NCBI GenBank assembly: GCA_946406115.1
Contig: OX291557.1
Location: 11,316,501 to 11,380,500, forward strand
Source of the DNA: Apoda limacodes
Taxonomy: Eukaryota > Arthropoda > Insecta > Lepidoptera > Limacodidae
Length of the DNA stretch: 64,000 nucleotides
Reading direction: 5' to 3'
The translations under genes were made by a program, and so were the position numbers. Within the stretch, counting starts at the first letter, position 1, and the number at the start of each line of letters is the position of its first letter. Below the pieces are notes generated by a model. That model was not told where the DNA came from, ran no database searches, and saw only the letters and a program-made list of their open reading frames with translations. This document shows positions 58,791 through 64,000 of this stretch, piece by piece.

Positions 58791-58892
58791 TACAAGTGAG
58801 TATCCAACTTTAACAACCAACCATTTGATAAAGCTAAAGTAAAGTTAGTCCATATGTCTGCACTTTATATGTACGCATAATACATTCACATA

Positions 58893-59085
58893 AAGATTAT
58901 AAATGCAAAAGTAACTCTGTCTGTTTGGTACCTCTTTACACTTAAGCCGCTGTTACAATTACGATAAAATTTGGCATGAAGATAGTTTGAGTACCGGGGT
59001 AGGACATAGACTATTTGAAAACGTCAAGTGTGACCCACACCGATAACCGAATTTAGGTCGGGTGGAACCGCGGGCAGAAGCTAGT
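58893..59085 (+). mobile_element. Dispersed lepidopteran repeat ending GCTAGTA, copy 2
   Basis: Same start, middle and end as the copy at 58433-58790 (AATGCAAAAGTAACTCTGTC ... CGGGTGGAACCGCGGGCAGA then AGCTAGTA), shorter by an internal deletion. The copies are about 100 bases apart, same direction. Confidence 0.65.
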
Positions 59086-59354
59086 ATTATGATAAACGTT
59101 CGAAACATGGAAAGACCTATAAAATGATTGGAGATGTATACCTATATCAGTTATGTAGCGGTACAAAGTGTGAATTGAATCATCCAGCAACAATACCTAC
59201 CACAATTACTTGGAAAATGAATAAGTTGTGATCCACTCATTATATTTCCGGGAATAGATGTACATATTAAGAGAAACCGATCAGTGTAAACCGTTATGCG
59301 TCACTGTGGATCAATGTGCATCACTGAATATACAGATGATCAATGTACTATGTA

Positions 59355-59805
59355 ATTTTTAGGGTTCCGTACCTTTAAAAGAAAAAGGAACCTTAATAGG
59401 ATCACATTGTTGTTCATCTGTCTGTCTGAATGTCAAGAACCTTTATCTCAGAAACGTGTGAAGGTATCTTTAAAATTAATATCTAATATTTGTCTCTCGA
59501 AGCTGTAAAAAAATAAGGCTTCTAAGTCAACGCAATAAAAAAATACGGCCGAAATACGGCCATTTTTGTTGCATATTTTGGCATGCACAAATAAATCATA
59601 AATGGGGGACTTCCCATTGACCTTGATCATGAAATTTGGCAAGAACAAGATGTTAAATCACAAATATAGGAAAAAATCCAAAAACTGATAATTAAGGCAT
59701 AAACCTTGAGTGAGACTTGATCTCATGATGGAAGAACTATCTAAATATAATAAGTTTGTACGGAATCCTCGATGAGCGAGCTAGATTCGCACTTAGCCGG
59801 TTTTT
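59355..59805 (-). mobile_element. Dispersed lepidopteran repeat, family C, reversed
   Basis: Starts TTAGGGTTCCGTACCTTTAA, has CTGTCTGTCTGAATG, and ends AGCTAGATTCGCACTTAGCC, the inverse of the copy at 25963-26398. It is followed 30 bases later by the Tigger/pogo-like element. Confidence 0.65.
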
Positions 59806-59832
59806 TCTTAGTGGATGATTTTAATCGATTTA

Positions 59833-60500
59833 CAGTAGAATCCCGTTTATCCGAAACAAATAAAACCAAGGGTATTCCATATAATCGAAAATCTGGATGA
59901 TCGATTTCAAAACCAAATAAACAATATGTATGTATGTGTTTAAATTTTAATATTTTTTTATTATGTTTGTATGGAATGGGTTTTAGATCCGCCGTGTAGA
60001 CAATACAATATAAAAAAAATGACGAGCTATAACGATAAAAAATTACATATTAGGTACCTATGTAATTTAAAATTTCATTATGGAATCAGATTTTTATTAA
60101 TGCGTTTAACGTCATTAATTCTGTATGGCACACTTCAAAACTTGGCTTATTCACTTTAGTTGGATTATTGGCATTAAGCGCATAATGTACATTATGTCGG
60201 TGAACAAACCCACAATATACTCTCAATTATCTTCGAGATAACACTACTTTTTCGCTTGGACATTTTAGATTTTCAACGCAAAACGAATGACAACCTATCA
60301 GTTTAACGCTACCAAAGAAAATCAAACAATAACAAACACTATCGCGCAAACAAAGGAGAGCGGGAGTACACGGTCGGAGGTGGGAATAAACTCATAGTAA
60401 CATATGTCTCGTTGCCCCGTCAAATCATTTTTAAATCGGCAATCAGAGCCGTGAAGAATAAGTCCGGACATTCGATGTTCGGATAATCGGGATTCTACAG
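59833..60500. mobile_element. Tigger/pogo-like element, 668 bp, non-autonomous
   Basis: The left end CAGTAGAATCCCGTTTATCC and the inverted right end CTGTAGAATCCCGATTATCC are the typical Tigger/pogo terminus (CAGT..AATCCCG..TATCCGA). TA precedes the left end; AA follows the right end, a likely mutated TA. The inside has no intact DDE transposase frame. Confidence 0.8.
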
Positions 60501-62164
60501 AACGTAGTACGTCCTATTTCTATTTATAAACTATGACATTATAATACTTTTCAAAAATTATGATTACATTAAAATTCTTTGCATAGAATACAACTGATTG
60601 AGTTCCTATCAGTTTATGGCAATTTTTATACTTTCCTAGTAGGTAAACCTGATTGCAGGCGGTCAAGAGCAACTCATTATTATGCCTGTATATTGATGTT
60701 TAAATTAATTATTTAAATTATCTCCTGTAATTATTAGATAATCTTTAAAGCAAGATAAACACAGGTGGCTATGTGATTGTAATGAATTCACACATCCTCT
60801 TAGGTAGGTACATGCACGAATCAATCTAATTCGTAAAATTTTGGGATTTAAAATAGTAGCAGTTACAGTTTATTTGGTAATATCGTAAAATTATGTATAA
60901 ATTTCACTTACACTGTAATCGTAACAAGAATAAAAACAAATGTCATTAAGCCTCTCAAGGCCTGCCTAATTTAACCGAAATATAAATATAGAAAATAAGA
61001 GATACGAAGAAATTGGGCAATAAATTTATGGATCGAACAGAGTTAATTGATATTCTTAAAGATGATTTGTAAAATTTTTTTGCGAAACCTTTTTACGCAA
61101 TGACGTTGTATAAAAAAATGTTTAGCAAAAAAATGTGTATACAAAACGATCAACACGTTAAATTTCATACAAAACAAAAAGTTTAAAGACGTTATTTAAA
61201 AATAAATTCCTTTTATGAAGTATAAAACAAATACATAAATGTCAAAGTACGGTGTATTAAATTTTTTCAGTACATTTAATTGCTTTGATGAAGATATCAC
61301 AGAAATTTACTTTCTGGCCTGTATCGCCCTGTTAATGAAGAAAGAAGTATGCGCCAAAGATGACCAATGACAGATGATGATGATGACGAACAAATATGAT
61401 CACTCTAACAAAATAAATCAAAATAAATTTTAAATTTATTACATAGGAAGCAAAAGGCATACACGACGCAAATATTTGATTGCTATTGGAAAAATAATTT
61501 AAGTATAGTACACTTTTTTCTGACCTTGGGTGGTTGGTCGCTAGTGTCGTTGTAAGTTTACACTGTTTCAATATGGCGACTGTAGTTTTCGATTTTTACC
61601 AACGCAACGGGTCAAAAAAGTTCGTTGCACTGTACTTTACATTATTTAAAAAAAAAAATCATTTTTTTCTTTTTGTGGCTTTAGTCGGATATTTGCCAAT
61701 GTCATTTACTACGAAAAAAATAGACTAAGATGCTGGTAATAGGTTTATTTTTTAATTACTAATAACTGTTGAGCACTCTTATAATAATAATACCTAATAT
61801 AACGAATTGGTCAATTACACATACATTACATTTTAACGGCTACAGAATCTAGCTCAGAATGTGACATTACGGTTCAAAGTTTAGTTGCATGATTCATGAC
61901 TCGCAATCAGGAGTGGTGCGTATACGTTGCGTTCAAACATGCAGTACAAAGATATAGGCAATTGGCAATTTAGATCGTGTGACGTGAGTGCGAACCACAT
62001 GACGCAGATAGATATGCACGCCTGACGTGTCGACAAAGCCTAACAAGCCAATCATTGGTATAATAATTAGAGAATTGCCGTAACAGCAGTCAGAGTTTCA
62101 GTTAGAAGTTATGTAACAATATTGCAATGAAAACAATTGCTAAATAAATAAAGAGCTCTTGGCC

Positions 62165-62280
62165 AAGATGCGTCGGGCGTGGTCTGTCATTAGATGGGTA
62201 ACCGCCTTGTGGCACATTTTAGCGAGCTCCTCCTGGCTTCGGAGCGCACGTTAAGCCGTCGCATAGTGATTCGACTAAAA
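62165..62280 (+). repeat. 5S rRNA-like SINE fragment
   Basis: GATGCGTCGGGCGTGGTCTG then TCATTAGATGGGTAACCGCC resembles the 3' half of 5S rRNA, and CTCCTGGCTTCGGAGCGCAC with GTTAAGCCGTCG follows, a known lepidopteran repeat continuation. Related to 39298-39345. Too short and altered to be a 5S gene. Confidence 0.6.
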
Positions 62281-64000
62281 CAAGTTAGCTGGACATAGGA
62301 TAAACCTACCTTTTATTGGCACTCCTACAATTATTGGAGCTCTAGGGTTTCAAAAAGAAAATTAGGCAATCCACAGATTCAGACAGTGTTTCTTGTGTAG
62401 AAAATATAAAATTGATATTTTTCCTCTCTAAAATTGGCAACATTTGTATGTCAAAAACAACATGGCGTCGTACAAATGTCTTTTTCCTTACGAGCTAGAA
62501 ATAAGATTTTTTTTTTGGATTTGTCATAAGATTAGTGCGTTTTAGATCGTTTAATATCTTATTATTTTGTCTAGCTGATATGGTGTTATTTTCGAATTCG
62601 TGGAAAATGTTTATCTGATATGATAGGGGGAAAGGGAAAACCCAATTGTTCCAATACCAAGAATGGTTTCTGACTAGTTTCACGCGCTGGTTAGATAATG
62701 AGGGCGGTACACAGGAAAGGGTTGGTAAGGTAAGTTTTATTTGCAGATTCAGTTTAAATATCGACCATTATTTTTTTTTATTGTAATTTTTATGTATTTT
62801 CTTGTTTTGATTTACAATATTCCCGAGACACAGTAGATAGGTACATGTTCCTACTAGTTATCAGGCTGCAATTTACTTACAATGTATCATAATATTATTC
62901 ATAATATAATCCACCACAACTTTCAGCTTTCAAATCATAATCATTATCAAATCACTTTGTTACATCTATTAATTTTTATCATTATTTTTATTTTAATCAA
63001 GTATTTTATGTGAGCGCATGCCAAAGAAAATCCGGACGGCAGGATTTACGACTTTTCAGTATAGAGTTATGAATTTTCAGACGATTTTCATCAAAGCTGG
63101 CCACAAACTGGTTTAAGTTCTGTAGAGAGCCTGGGTTCACTTTCTGACCCAAAAATCTGAATTAAGAAGTTTACCGTTATCATAAGCCACGCACAGCCGG
63201 CAACATCCGGTTCGCTTTCGACTTCCAAGTTCAACACAAGTTTCAGCGAGTCTAGAGATAAAACTAAGAGAAGGCGAGTTGGGGACTTATCACAATCACG
63301 TTGAAAAGCATAAATATGAGAAGTAGTGTGAGTGCTAATGACAGTGCAAGTCATAGGTTTTGACGAACTGCAATGCTTTAGACTATTGTGTAGAAGAAAA
63401 TCTACAAACCACTCTTATACGAAAACTCGGCAGTAGAATATGAAGGCAGGACACCAGTAATTCCATATGAAACCATGCCATTAAGAGGCAGCGCAAACGT
63501 GACAGAAAACTTGAGTAGAAACAATGATGACGCGATAGGTAACTACGCGTGCGTGAGTAGTACAGCTACATCTCAACTCACTGAGATTTTCATTGAAATA
63601 CATGAAATTAACTAATAATTTACTATTCATCATTGTTATCAAAAAATGCTTTTCCTCAGAGTTTAAAGCACTGTCACGGCTATGCTTTAGCAAAGTTGTA
63701 CACTATTAGCACTTAGAACTTAAAATATTTCTTTGCCATAACAAAAAAAACACTGAAAAGGGTTCAGTTTAGGATTTTTTTATAGAACAAAAGTTTCTTA
63801 TTAGTGTTTCCACGTTTTGCAGGATTTGAACTATATCCTGAAGAACAGACACTAAATTTTAGTCGGGAGAAACCTTTGCCAAAAAAAATAATTTAGGTAG
63901 TATAGACTCTTAAAAAAGGTCAGAAGCTTTATGGGCGGCTTGAAAACTAGCAGTCAAGTGGCGTCTAGCTCAACAACGTCTTGACCATTTATACTGGGTT

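Larger units (their letters stand above)
36817..64000 (-). other. Upstream intron(s) or 5' flank of the ZIP11-like gene
   Basis: At least one more intron must begin here because the exon at 36718-36816 starts mid-codon after an acceptor. The region holds foldback elements, CR1-like fragments, family B and C repeats, 5S-like pieces, a Tigger/pogo-like element and GC-rich islands (45710-45880, 48490-48690, 53040-53380, 57410-57560). I found no exon encoding the HNxPEG helix or the N-terminal helices. I see nothing assignable in 36830-38165, 39400-41180, 41430-43940, 44230-44690, 44850-45700, 46240-48440, 48700-49690, 50670-51630, 52220-53030, 53500-54320, 55090-55720, 56630-57400, 59090-59350 and 60510-62160 beyond short simple repeats, nor in 62285-64000. 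Confidence 0.6.

Noticed and set aside
62165..62280. 5S rRNA gene
   Set aside because: Only the 3' half-like portion is present, with changes, followed by a known repeat continuation; it cannot give a complete 5S rRNA.
1..64000. CRISPR array, prokaryotic operon or defence system
   Set aside because: No regularly spaced repeats with unique spacers, no long tightly packed frames, and clear GT-AG split exons; the DNA is eukaryotic.

Overview
The window reads as a piece of an insect nuclear genome, most likely a moth or butterfly. It is AT-rich, has no operon-like gene packing, contains exons with GT-AG borders, and is filled with repeat families that I know as typical of Lepidoptera: CR1-like and RTE-like LINE fragments, tRNA- and 5S-derived SINE pieces, many foldback elements, and the 'reads GGAACCCTA / ends GCTAGTA' dispersed repeats. 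The species cannot be told from the sequence alone.

Only one protein-coding gene is recognised with confidence. It lies on the minus strand: the 3' end of a ZIP-family zinc transporter of the ZIP11 (SLC39A11, gufA-like) subfamily. Three consecutive coding exons were found at 36718-36816, 12461-12619 and 3078-3156. They join in frame, all at phase-2 junctions, and together give the last 110 residues (TM5 with its QNFPEG metal-binding motif, TM6, TM7, TM8 and a C-terminus ending in DVGLG). A polyadenylation signal lies about 100 bases after the stop. The 5' exons, about two thirds of the protein, were not found and probably lie upstream (above 36816, perhaps beyond the window).

Layout. 1-2972: 3' flank of the gene, holding three foldback elements and a 40-bp tandem repeat. 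3157-12460: a 9.3-kb intron with a SINE, a Tigger-like fragment, a CR1-like LINE tail and a GC-rich exon-like patch. 12620-36717: a 24-kb intron with a perfect 45-nt hairpin, LINE remnants (including a broken RTE-like reverse transcriptase at 23587-24950), a TTAA-flanked foldback element and several GC-rich islands. 36817-64000: upstream introns or 5' flank, with more repeats, nested LINE insertions, a Tigger/pogo-like element and four GC-rich islands that could hold the promoter or first exons.

No multi-gene system, CRISPR array, rRNA operon or intact transposase gene is visible. Apart from the zinc transporter, nearly all short open frames lie in repeats or in GC-rich patches and are not supported as genes. 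The most useful leads are the zinc-transporter gene structure, the intronic hairpin, the foldback families with long terminal inverted repeats, and a few unassigned open stretches lacking an ATG.
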